A stretch of 64,000 nt of DNA. Origin: Mycobacterium pinniadriaticum. GTDB taxonomy: Bacteria > Actinomycetota > Actinomycetes > Mycobacteriales > Mycobacteriaceae. Where the stretch lies: the NCBI RefSeq assembly GCF_026242045.1, contig NZ_JAPJDO010000002.1:310001-374000 (forward strand), read 5' to 3'. A program made the position numbers and the translations under genes. Shown one piece after another: positions 52,078 through 61,163 of this stretch; positions within the stretch are counted from its first letter, which is position 1; each line of letters opens with the position of its first letter. The notes below the pieces were generated by a model. That model had not been told where the DNA came from, did not search any database, and was given only the letters and a program-made list of their open reading frames with translations.

Positions 52078-52521
52078 TCACACCGAGCGCTTCCTCCCTG
52101 ATGACGACGAAGGCGGCGAGGTCTTGGTGTGCGTGTCGCCGTTGTCATTGGACGGCTCGGACAGCGACAAAGCGAAGATCAACGACATCAGCCCGAAGAT
52201 GATCACCGCCGAGCAGATGTCGAACCACTGGAACGGGAAGAAGGAGCCGTCGATCGAGAGCACCAGGACTGTCTCGGCCAATCCGAACAGGGCGAGGAAC
52301 ATGCCGATACGAAAGTGGGACAGTCCCCGATGCCGTTGTGTACGGCGCAGTTCCACCGCGAGGGTCAGCAGAAGCAGCGGTAGCACCTGGGCCAGCGTGC
52401 TCGCGGTATCGCTGTCGACCAGGACGATGCTGTGCTCCGTGTGCATACCCCCGCCGGTCACTGCGTCGAAGTATCGGTCAAAAGCATTGTGCCATCCGTC
52501 TTTCAGACTACTTCGAGCCAC
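52078..52521 (-). CDS. small membrane protein
   Basis: Unrecognised protein of up to 147 residues with three hydrophobic segments (about 38-56, 72-92 and 98-119) and a polar Ser-rich tail. Two starts are plausible: GTG 52521 (adds KDGWHNAFDRYFDAVT) and ATG 52446, which is preceded by GGCGGGGGT and gives 122 residues. It stands alone between the lipoprotein gene and the racemase-like genes. No role is proposed. Confidence 0.6.
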   Translation of the reverse strand: MARSSLKDGWHNAFDRYFDAVTGGGMHTEHSIVLVDSDTASTLAQVLPLLLLTLAVELRRTQRHRGLSHFRIGMFLALFGLAETVLVLSIDGSFFPFQWFDICSAVIIFGLMSLIFALSLSEPSNDNGDTHTKTSPPSSSSGRKRSV

Positions 52522-52556
52522 TCCTGGTGTTGACCGGGGTGTCGTTCGAGACCGAG

Positions 52557-53279
52557 CTACCCTCCGAACAGTGTGCCGAGCCCGGGCAGCGACGGCACAG
52601 TTCCGAGGAGGTCCAGACCCTTCCAGATGGTCACCTGGTTCGCGGTGAGCACCGGCTTGCCGACGGCGTCTTCGAGCCGGCCGATGATCGCCAGCGTGTG
52701 CATCGCGGTGTCGGGCACCAGCACCGCGTCGGCGTCGCGATGGTCGGCCGCGGTGACCATCGCGACCACCCGCTCGGCGGTCAGCGTGCCGACCTCGGCC
52801 GCCGAGTAGATGCCGTGGCTGCCCATCGCGACGACCTCAGCGCCGCCGGCAGAAAGAAACCGGACGAAATGCTGCGCAACCTCGTCGGGATAGGACGCCG
52901 CGACCGCGACTCGCCGGATTCCCAAGCGCCCGAGCGCATCGACGAATGCGATCGATGTGGAGGAGGCGGGAACCCCGGCTGCCGCGGCGACCGCGGACAC
53001 CTGGTCCAGCGCACCGGCGGGGCCGAACACGAAGCTGCCCGACGTGCACGCCCACATCACCGCGTCCGGTTGTGCGGCCGCCAGTTCGGTGGCGCCGTCG
53101 GCGAGCCGTTCGGCGCTGCCAAGGTCGAGCAAGGCGTCGACCCGATGGGCGTCCTCGCCGACCGAGGTGATCACCACCGGCAGCCGCAACCCGCCGTCAA
53201 GCCGATTCTCGAGCGCGGGGAAGTCGTCCTCGGCGCTGTGGCCCGGGTAGAGGAGGCCGACCGTCGGCACGTGGCTCAT
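52557..53279 (-). CDS. Asp/Glu-racemase-superfamily protein lacking the second cysteine
   Basis: Protein of 240 residues of the maleate isomerase / arylmalonate decarboxylase group. The first catalytic cysteine is kept (MWACTSGSFVFG, near 76). At the second position, where racemases and isomerases have Cys-Thr, it has VPDTAMHT (near 190), so Cys is replaced by Asp. The motif KPVLTANQVTIW is shared with its neighbour. The start overlaps the stop of the paralogue at 53276-54004 (ATGA). The loss of one cysteine suggests a changed reaction, such as decarboxylation or a hydrolysis, or a subunit role in a heteromer. Confidence 0.85.
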   Translation of the reverse strand: MSHVPTVGLLYPGHSAEDDFPALENRLDGGLRLPVVITSVGEDAHRVDALLDLGSAERLADGATELAAAQPDAVMWACTSGSFVFGPAGALDQVSAVAAAAGVPASSTSIAFVDALGRLGIRRVAVAASYPDEVAQHFVRFLSAGGAEVVAMGSHGIYSAAEVGTLTAERVVAMVTAADHRDADAVLVPDTAMHTLAIIGRLEDAVGKPVLTANQVTIWKGLDLLGTVPSLPGLGTLFGG

Positions 53280-54004
53280 CGCTCCAGCAACTGCTGGCCG
53301 GGACCGACGGGCTTGCGGCCGATGAGACTCAGCGCCAGCCACATGGTGACCTGGTTGGCCGACAGTACGGGCTTTCCCAATTCGGCTTCCAGCGTTGAGA
53401 TCACGTCATAGGTCGGCAGGTTGGTGCAGCTGATGAACACCGCTTCGGCGTCGGTGGTGTCGATCTCGCGGACCAGCCGCGCGGTGGCCTCGTAGGGCAC
53501 CGTCCAGATGTCCGAGATCAGGCCCAACCCGGCGGCGGCGGTGACCGATATCGCACCCTCGGCGAGATAGCTGGTCAGGCCGACGGTCAATTCCGCGACG
53601 TACGGTGTGGCCGTGGCGATTCGGGTGATGCCGAGGTGGCGCAGCGCGACCAGCAGGGCGCCGCTGGTGGTAAGTGCCGCCGGCGCCCCGGCATGCATCA
53701 TGGCGGCCATCAGTGCCTCTTGCCCGGCCAGCCCGCCGATGAAGCTGCCCGATGTGCACGCGTATGCGGTGACGAGCGGTGAGACCGCGGACACGTCGGC
53801 GACGCCGCGCGCCACCAACTCCGGATCGGAGACGTGCACGGCCATTTCGACCGTGGCCCGCATCGGTGCGTACGGCATGCGGGTCAGGTGGAGGCTGACG
53901 TCGTCGGGCAGCCAGCGCCACAACTCCCGGTCAAGGGCGAAATCGTAGGGCACCACAACACCAACTCCGACCTGCTCCAGAGGTGGCGGGTGGTTCATTT
54001 TCAT
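53276..54004 (-). CDS. Asp/Glu-racemase-superfamily protein with both cysteines (maleate-isomerase-like)
   Basis: Protein of 242 residues, about one third identical by eye to its downstream neighbour. Both catalytic cysteines are present: YACTSGSFIGG near 84 and VFISCTNLPTYD near 198. It therefore should isomerise or racemise an acidic substrate by the two-base mechanism. ATG 54004 and ATG 53998 are both possible starts. It is divergent from the hydroxyacid dehydrogenase-amidase-DUF3830 operon, across a 74-bp promoter region with a palindrome. Confidence 0.86.
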   Translation of the reverse strand: MKMNHPPPLEQVGVGVVVPYDFALDRELWRWLPDDVSLHLTRMPYAPMRATVEMAVHVSDPELVARGVADVSAVSPLVTAYACTSGSFIGGLAGQEALMAAMMHAGAPAALTTSGALLVALRHLGITRIATATPYVAELTVGLTSYLAEGAISVTAAAGLGLISDIWTVPYEATARLVREIDTTDAEAVFISCTNLPTYDVISTLEAELGKPVLSANQVTMWLALSLIGRKPVGPGQQLLER

Positions 54005-54036
54005 AGTGTGGGGGCGGTTCGGGCGTGTCGCAACTC

Positions 54037-54071
54037 GATTGTTGACAATCCGACGCCGGGATTCCTAGCCT
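54037..54071 (+). promoter_or_regulatory. promoter and palindrome of the dehydrogenase-amidase operon
   Basis: GATTGTtgACAATC (54037-54050) is a palindrome of the TTGTnnACAA type. It contains TTGACA (54042-54047) as a -35 box; TAGCCT (54066-54071) follows after 18 bases. Transcription would start at or next to GTG 54079, giving a leaderless mRNA. The operator resembles those of GntR/FadR regulators, but no such gene is in the window. Confidence 0.58.
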
Positions 54072-54078
54072 CGGACCC

Positions 54079-55056
54079 GTGCCCCCTGTCCGACCGGTTG
54101 TCGCTGTGGTGTGCGCCCAGTCGAACGATCGGCCACCGGGGCTCTCGGCGCCCGATGTCGACTTCCGTTTCTGCACCGCCGACGGGCTCGCTGAGGCGGT
54201 CCGTGGGGCCCGGGCCTTGCTGCTGTGGGACTTCTTCTCGACGGTGGTTCGCGATATCTGGTCTGACACAATCGATCTGGAGTGGATCCACATTGCCGCC
54301 GCGGGTGTAGACACCCTGCTGTTCGACGAGCTGCGAGAATCCGACATCGTGGTGACCAACGCCCGTGGTGTGTTCGACCGCCCGCTGGCCGAATACGTGC
54401 TGGGTGCCGTGATCGCCCACGCCAAGGACAGCCGCACGAGCTTCGACTTGCAGCGCCGCCGTGAATGGCGGCACCGTGAGACGCGCAGCGTCACCGGGGC
54501 CACCGCCCTGGTGGTCGGTACTGGGGGGATCGGGCGCGAGATCGCCAGGCTGCTGCGTGCGGCGGGCCTCGTGGTGCGCGGTGCCGGGCGCAGGCCGGTC
54601 TCCGACGATCCGGATTTCGGTACGGTCATCGACAGTTCCGACCTGGCGGCCGAGGTCGGGTGGTGCGATCACCTGATTCTGGCCGCGCCGCTGACCGCGG
54701 CGACGCGGGGTCTGGTCGACGCACAGGTGCTGGCCGCCATGAAATCCGATGCGCATCTGGTGAATATCGCGCGCGGACCGATCGTCGACGAGGGGGCATT
54801 GCTCGAGGCGCTGTCGCAGCGGCGCATCGGCGGGGCGACCCTGGACGTGTTCGACACCGAGCCGCTGCCACCCGACCATCCCTTGTGGGACGCGCCGAAC
54901 GTGACCATCACCGCGCACATGTCGGCCGATGTCGTCGGCTGGCGCGACACTCTGGCCGCGCAGTTCGTCGAGAACCTCCGTCGGTGGATGTCCGGTGACC
55001 CGCTGCACAACGTCGTCGATAAGCGGCTGGGCTACGTTCCAGGTGGCGTGCGATGA
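54079..55056 (+). CDS. D-2-hydroxyacid dehydrogenase
   Basis: Dehydrogenase of 325 residues. The NAD loop is VVGTGGIGREIARLL near 152. The catalytic Arg is in IARGPIVDEG, the Glu in VFDTEPLPPDHPLW, and the His in ITAHMSAD near 282. It should interconvert a 2-ketoacid and a D-hydroxyacid. GTG 54079 coincides with the predicted transcription start. It overlaps the amidase gene by four bases (ATGA). Confidence 0.9.
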   Translation: MPPVRPVVAVVCAQSNDRPPGLSAPDVDFRFCTADGLAEAVRGARALLLWDFFSTVVRDIWSDTIDLEWIHIAAAGVDTLLFDELRESDIVVTNARGVFDRPLAEYVLGAVIAHAKDSRTSFDLQRRREWRHRETRSVTGATALVVGTGGIGREIARLLRAAGLVVRGAGRRPVSDDPDFGTVIDSSDLAAEVGWCDHLILAAPLTAATRGLVDAQVLAAMKSDAHLVNIARGPIVDEGALLEALSQRRIGGATLDVFDTEPLPPDHPLWDAPNVTITAHMSADVVGWRDTLAAQFVENLRRWMSGDPLHNVVDKRLGYVPGGVR

Positions 55057-56462
55057 TCACCGAGGCGACCGAACTCCTTACGGGATATCGCAATCGAACC
55101 ATCTCACCGGTCGAGGCCACCCGCGCCGCGCTGGCGGCCATCGACACCTACGATCCCGTGGTCAATGCCTTTGTACTGGTGGATGCGGAAGGAGCACTCG
55201 CCGCGGCCAGAGCGTCCGAAGCCAGATGGTGGGCCGGTGAACCACTCGGCCCGGGTGACGGTATCCCGACGTCGATCAAGGACGCGCTGTGGACCCGCGG
55301 ATGGCCAACCCTTCGGGGCAGCAACCTCATCGACGCGGCGGGTCCGTGGGATGAGGATGCGCCGTGTGTTGCGCGACTGCGCGAGTCGGGCGCCGTCTTG
55401 CTCGGCAAGACCACCACTCCCGAGTACTCGTGGAAGGGCGTCACCGACTCGATTCGCCACGGTGTGACCGGCAATCCGTGGGATCCCACCACCACATCGG
55501 GCGGATCCAGCGGCGGCAGCGCGTCGGCGGTGGCGCTGGGCATGGGTCCGTGGTCGGTGGGCACCGATGGCGGCGGCTCGGTGCGGATACCGGCCGGATT
55601 CACCGGGACCGTCGCGCTGAAGCCGACTTACGGACTGATCCCCCTCTATCCGCCGAGCCCGTTCGGGACACTGTCGCATGCCGGGCCGATGACCCGGACC
55701 GTGCGCGACGCCGCGGTTCTGCTCGACGTGATCACCGGTTTCGACGCTCGAGACTGGTCGGCCATGCCGACCCCGACGGCCTCGTTTCTCGACGGACTCG
55801 ACGACGGCGTGGCCGGCATGCGTATCGCCTACTCGCCGAATCTTGGTTTCGTGCACAATGATCCGGAGATAGACGAGGCAGTGCGGGCCGCCGCGGAGCT
55901 GCTGGCCGAGGCCGGGGCCAACGTCGAGGAGGTCGACCCGGGGTTCTCCGATCCCGTGCAGGCCTTTCATGTGCTGTGGTTCTCCGGTGAACACAAGGTG
56001 CTCGAAGGCCATGGCGCGCGGGACGACTTGATCGGCCGGGCCGATCCCGGGCTGCTGCGCACCGCGGCGATCGGCGCGACACTTTCGGCATCTGATTATC
56101 TGGATGCGGTCGCCGAGCGAATGCGGTTGGGGCAGTTGATGGGACAGTTCCACCGAACTTACGACGTGCTGATCACGCCGACTCTGCCGCTGCCCGCGTT
56201 TCGCGCCGGACAGGATGTCCCCGACGGATCGACATCGCCGGATTGGACGAGTTGGACGCCCTACACGTACCCGTTCAATCTGACCCAGCAGCCCGCGCTG
56301 AGTGTGCCGTGCGGATTCACGTCCGGTGGTCTTCCCATCGGTCTGCAGATCGTCGGTGCCCGGTACGCGGATGAACTGGTGCTCCGGGTGGGTCAGGCCT
56401 ACCAGTCGGCCACCGACTGGCACCGGTGCACCCCGAAACTGATTGCGCAGGAGGATCGATGA
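55053..56462 (+). CDS. amidase (amidase-signature family)
   Basis: Hydrolase of 469 residues. The Ser-cisSer-Lys triad is visible: Lys in GIPTSIKDALW near 75, and the serines in TTSGGSSGGSASAVALG and DGGGSVRIPAGF near 150-178. It hydrolyses a carboxamide, releasing ammonia; the specificity is not evident. Translation is coupled on both sides (ATGA overlaps), placing it centrally in the dehydrogenase-amidase-DUF3830 operon. Confidence 0.92.
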   Translation: MITEATELLTGYRNRTISPVEATRAALAAIDTYDPVVNAFVLVDAEGALAAARASEARWWAGEPLGPGDGIPTSIKDALWTRGWPTLRGSNLIDAAGPWDEDAPCVARLRESGAVLLGKTTTPEYSWKGVTDSIRHGVTGNPWDPTTTSGGSSGGSASAVALGMGPWSVGTDGGGSVRIPAGFTGTVALKPTYGLIPLYPPSPFGTLSHAGPMTRTVRDAAVLLDVITGFDARDWSAMPTPTASFLDGLDDGVAGMRIAYSPNLGFVHNDPEIDEAVRAAAELLAEAGANVEEVDPGFSDPVQAFHVLWFSGEHKVLEGHGARDDLIGRADPGLLRTAAIGATLSASDYLDAVAERMRLGQLMGQFHRTYDVLITPTLPLPAFRAGQDVPDGSTSPDWTSWTPYTYPFNLTQQPALSVPCGFTSGGLPIGLQIVGARYADELVLRVGQAYQSATDWHRCTPKLIAQEDR

Positions 56463-56956
56463 GCAGACTGATCACCGTCTCACTAGACAAGCGCGGCGTG
56501 AGCTGCACCGCTCGGTTGCTCGACGAGCAGGCGCCGCGCACCTGTGCGGCGGTGTGGAACGCGCTACCGCTGTCGGCGCCGGTGTTCCACGGCAAGTACG
56601 CCCGCAACGAGATCTATACGCTGCTGCCCGCGTTCACCGCGACCGAGCCCGGCAAGGAGAACACGACGGTCACCCCGATCCCGGGTGATCTGTGCTGGTT
56701 CTCGTTCGACTCCGATGACCTCGGCAACCCGGCGTACGGCTACGAGAACTCCACCGGCACCGGCACCAGCGGCGCCATCGTCGATCTCGCCCTGTTCTAC
56801 GGACGCAACAATCTGCTGATCAACGGGGATCAGGGTTGGGTCCCCGGGAATGTGTTCGGCGCCGTGATCGACGGTCTCGATCAGATGGCGGCGGCGTGTC
56901 AGGGCCTGTGGATGGGCGGCGTGCGGGGCGAGACGCTGTCCTTTCGACGCGTCTGA
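56459..56956 (+). CDS. DUF3830 family protein
   Basis: Protein of 165 residues of the DUF3830 (cyclophilin-like fold) family, recognisable by AVWNALPLSAPVFHGKYARN and GDLCWFSFDSDD followed by GYENSTGTGTSGAIVDLALF. Its function is unknown; in other genomes it accompanies amidases and racemase-superfamily genes in catabolic clusters. There is no signal peptide. It may be a small lyase or isomerase or a stabilising partner in this pathway. ATG 56459 overlaps the amidase stop. Confidence 0.85.
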   Translation: MSRLITVSLDKRGVSCTARLLDEQAPRTCAAVWNALPLSAPVFHGKYARNEIYTLLPAFTATEPGKENTTVTPIPGDLCWFSFDSDDLGNPAYGYENSTGTGTSGAIVDLALFYGRNNLLINGDQGWVPGNVFGAVIDGLDQMAAACQGLWMGGVRGETLSFRRV

Positions 56957-56986
56957 ACGCATCCTCGCCGGACCTGTGACGTCCGC

Positions 56987-58541
<1,555 letters not shown>

Positions 58542-58628
58542 GGCGGCGCTCCTTTCGGCGGTCTTCGAGGGTTCATGGAAACGATGCACCGAGGTACCGA
58601 CAAAAATCCGAACACACGTTCGGCCGAT

Positions 58629-59759
58629 TCAGCGCGTAACCCAACTCCCGCCCTGCAGAACGTCGGTCACCGCCAGATCGTCGTCGAGCGCGACCAGGTC
58701 GGCTCGGGCCCCGGCGGTCAACTCGGGGGACGGAAGTCCGAGAGCACGAGCGGGATTCAGCGACGATTGCCGCACCGCGAGCTGCAGTGCCTCGTCGCGG
58801 GGTAGTCCGCTGTGCGCGACCGCGAACCCGAACACCCGGTCCATCGTGGCGGTGCTGCCTGCGATGGTGGCGGTACCGGCCAGGCGGGCCACGCCGTCGG
58901 CGACCTCGACGTCCATCGGCCCGATCCGATAGCGCCCGTCACCCATGCCGGCCGCGGCCATCGCATCGGTGATCAACGACAACCGATCGGGGCCGGCGGA
59001 CCGGCTCGCGTGCCGGTAGAGCGCGGCATCGACGTGCACACCGTCGGCGATCAACTCCACGGTCACCCGCGAGTCCTCCAGCAGTGCGATCACCGGGCCG
59101 GGCTCGCGGTGATGGATCGGGCGCATCGCGTTGAACAGATGGGTTCCCACCGTCGCGCCCGCGGCGATCGCCGCCCGCGTCTGCTCGTAGGTCGCCTCGG
59201 TGTGTCCGACCGCGGCCACTGCGCCGGCGTCGATGATCTGCTCGATCGCCAGCAGCGCGCCCGCCCGTTCCGGTGCCAGGGTGACCATTCGGATCGTGCC
59301 GTCGCCGGTCCGGAGCACAGTGTCGAGTTCAGCGGGATCGGGGTCGCGCAGCAGGACGGGATCGTGTGCCCCGCAGCGTGACACGGCCAGCCAGGGTCCC
59401 TCCAGGTGGATACCGGCGATCAGCCCGTCATGTACATGGTCGGCCAGTTCCCGGACCTGGTGCAGCAAGTCGGCCGGACCGGCCGAGACCAACGAGGTGA
59501 CCAGCCTGGTGGTGCCGTGTCGCCGATGGAGGTCCACCGCGGCCAGCGTGGCGGCCCGGGTTGCCGTGGAGAAATCCCAGCCGCCACCACCGTGCACGTG
59601 GGTGTCGACGAAACCGGGAACCACGGTGATCAGGTCACGCTCGGCCGGCCCGGGCGGCGGACCCGATCCCCTGGCCCGAATCGTGGCGCCCGCAACCTCA
59701 ATCCAGCCCGGCCGGAACAATTCCCGGCCGGTGATCAGGGTTTGGGCGGTGAGCAGCAC
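58629..59759 (-). CDS. nagA: N-acetylglucosamine-6-phosphate deacetylase
   Basis: Metal-dependent deacetylase of 376 residues, removing acetate from GlcNAc-6-phosphate before deamination by NagB. Metal ligands are in DTHVHGGGGWDF near 52-63, a catalytic region in GHTEATYEQTRAAI and THLFNAM, and the acid/base Asp in LITDAMAAAG. GTG 59759 abuts the nagB stop with no gap. It is the last gene of the EIIA-nagB-nagA operon. Confidence 0.93.
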   Translation of the reverse strand: MLLTAQTLITGRELFRPGWIEVAGATIRARGSGPPPGPAERDLITVVPGFVDTHVHGGGGWDFSTATRAATLAAVDLHRRHGTTRLVTSLVSAGPADLLHQVRELADHVHDGLIAGIHLEGPWLAVSRCGAHDPVLLRDPDPAELDTVLRTGDGTIRMVTLAPERAGALLAIEQIIDAGAVAAVGHTEATYEQTRAAIAAGATVGTHLFNAMRPIHHREPGPVIALLEDSRVTVELIADGVHVDAALYRHASRSAGPDRLSLITDAMAAAGMGDGRYRIGPMDVEVADGVARLAGTATIAGSTATMDRVFGFAVAHSGLPRDEALQLAVRQSSLNPARALGLPSPELTAGARADLVALDDDLAVTDVLQGGSWVTR

Positions 59760-60545
59760 TCAGATGCCCTGCCACTCCGGTTTGGACAGGTACGTCTCCC
59801 GGTAGTAGTCGGCCAACTGCAGCCGGCGAGCCGCATTACCGTCGAGCAGCACGGTGACGTGTCGATGGTGCTGCAGGATGGTCGCGGGCCACATCGCGCT
59901 CACCGGGCCCTCGACGAGGTGGTGCACCGCTTCGGCTTTGCTGCGGCCGGTGGCCACCAGGATGACGTGGCGGGCCGCCATGATGGTGCCCAGGCCCTGC
60001 GTCAGGCAATGCGTCGGGACGCGGTCGACATCGCCGTCGAAAAAGCGGGCGTTGTCGATACGGGTCTGCCGTGTCAGCGTTTTGATGCGGGTGCGTGAGG
60101 CCAGTGACGACCCGGGCTCGTTGAAGCCGATGTGGCCGTCGGTGCCGATCCCCAGGATCTGCAGGTCGACACCACCCGCGGCGGCGATCGCCTCCTCGTA
60201 GTCGGCGCAGGCCGCCGGAATGTCGTCGGCCAGTCCGTCGGGGCCGTGTACCGCACCCGGTGCGAAGTCGACGCGCGAGACGAAAACCGTGTCGATGACT
60301 TTGCGATAGCGCTCAGGATGATCGGCGGGCAGCCCGACGTACTCGTCGAGGGTGAAACCGCGCGCCTGACGAAACGAGAGGACACCAGCGGAGTACCTCG
60401 CGGCCAGTTCGTCGTAGATCGGCAGCGGCGACGAACCGGTGGCCAGACCGAGTACGGCGCTCGGTTTTCGGGCTAGTAGCGACTCGATCGCATCGGCCGC
60501 GATGGTGCCGATCTGTCGGGTGTCCTCGAGGATGACGACTTCCAT
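59760..60545 (-). CDS. nagB: glucosamine-6-phosphate deaminase
   Basis: Enzyme of 261 residues converting glucosamine-6-phosphate to fructose-6-phosphate and ammonia. Signatures: VLGLATGSSPLPIYDEL near 33-49, the active-site FTLDEYVGLP near 65, and LGIGTDGHIGFNEPGSSLAS near 130-149. The length matches the family. The gene lies 14 bp after the EIIA gene and directly before nagA. Confidence 0.95.
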   Translation of the reverse strand: MEVVILEDTRQIGTIAADAIESLLARKPSAVLGLATGSSPLPIYDELAARYSAGVLSFRQARGFTLDEYVGLPADHPERYRKVIDTVFVSRVDFAPGAVHGPDGLADDIPAACADYEEAIAAAGGVDLQILGIGTDGHIGFNEPGSSLASRTRIKTLTRQTRIDNARFFDGDVDRVPTHCLTQGLGTIMAARHVILVATGRSKAEAVHHLVEGPVSAMWPATILQHHRHVTVLLDGNAARRLQLADYYRETYLSKPEWQGI

Positions 60546-60559
60546 GGACCTGCCTGAGT

Positions 60560-61030
60560 CTAGTTGACTGCTGTGAAAAGTGCTGAACCAGAGCCTATTT
60601 CAGATCCGCTGCGCACCTCCTCGGTTACCATGACATTACCGGGCTCGCGTTCGTCCACGACGACCACCGCAACAATGGGATTCAGGCCGGCCGCCACCAC
60701 AGCCGGTACGTCATAGGTGATCACTGTCTGGCCAGCTGTCACTGTGTCGCCCTCGGCGACATGGGAACTGAAACCGGCGCCATTCAGCGACACCGTATCG
60801 AGTCCGAGATGGACCAGAATGCCCACCTTCTCACTCGTCATGACGATGAAGGCGTGCGGCATCAGCTTGAAGAGCTGTCCACTGACCGGTGCCACCGCGT
60901 CGACCACCTCGCGAGGCGGGTCGACGGCGGCGCCGTACCCCACCATGCCCTGAGCGAAAACGGGATCGGGCACGTCGCCGAGGGTGACGGCGCGTCCGCG
61001 CACCGGTGCGTGGACCGGCGTAGTGCTCAC
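60560..61030 (-). CDS. crr: PTS glucose-family EIIA component
   Basis: Phosphocarrier of 156 residues. The phosphorylated histidine is in KVGILVHLGLDTVSL near 83, and FSSHVAEGDTVTAGQTV follows as in Crr. GTG 61030 has GAGGAG five bases upstream; the longer frame crosses the divergent promoter. In mycobacteria EIIA is a separate protein serving the EIICB encoded divergently. The layout (EIIA-nagB-nagA facing EIICB) matches the locus of M. smegmatis. HPr and enzyme I are not in the window. Confidence 0.9.
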   Translation of the reverse strand: MSTTPVHAPVRGRAVTLGDVPDPVFAQGMVGYGAAVDPPREVVDAVAPVSGQLFKLMPHAFIVMTSEKVGILVHLGLDTVSLNGAGFSSHVAEGDTVTAGQTVITYDVPAVVAAGLNPIVAVVVVDEREPGNVMVTEEVRSGSEIGSGSALFTAVN

Positions 61031-61163
61031 ATCGACTCCTCTCCCACTGATGGTCTTCGAGAATAGAGAGTCAGCGCACGCGGGCGTGGCGGAAAACATC
61101 GTCCCGTGCGCGCGGCTTTGTCTAAGCTTCGCCTGTGCTGCGACAAAGGGAGGCCGGCCGGTC

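Noticed and set aside
61031-61163. DasR/NagR-like operator between crr and ptsG
   Set aside because: TGGTCT and partial symmetry are present, but no convincing palindrome matching the known consensus was found.
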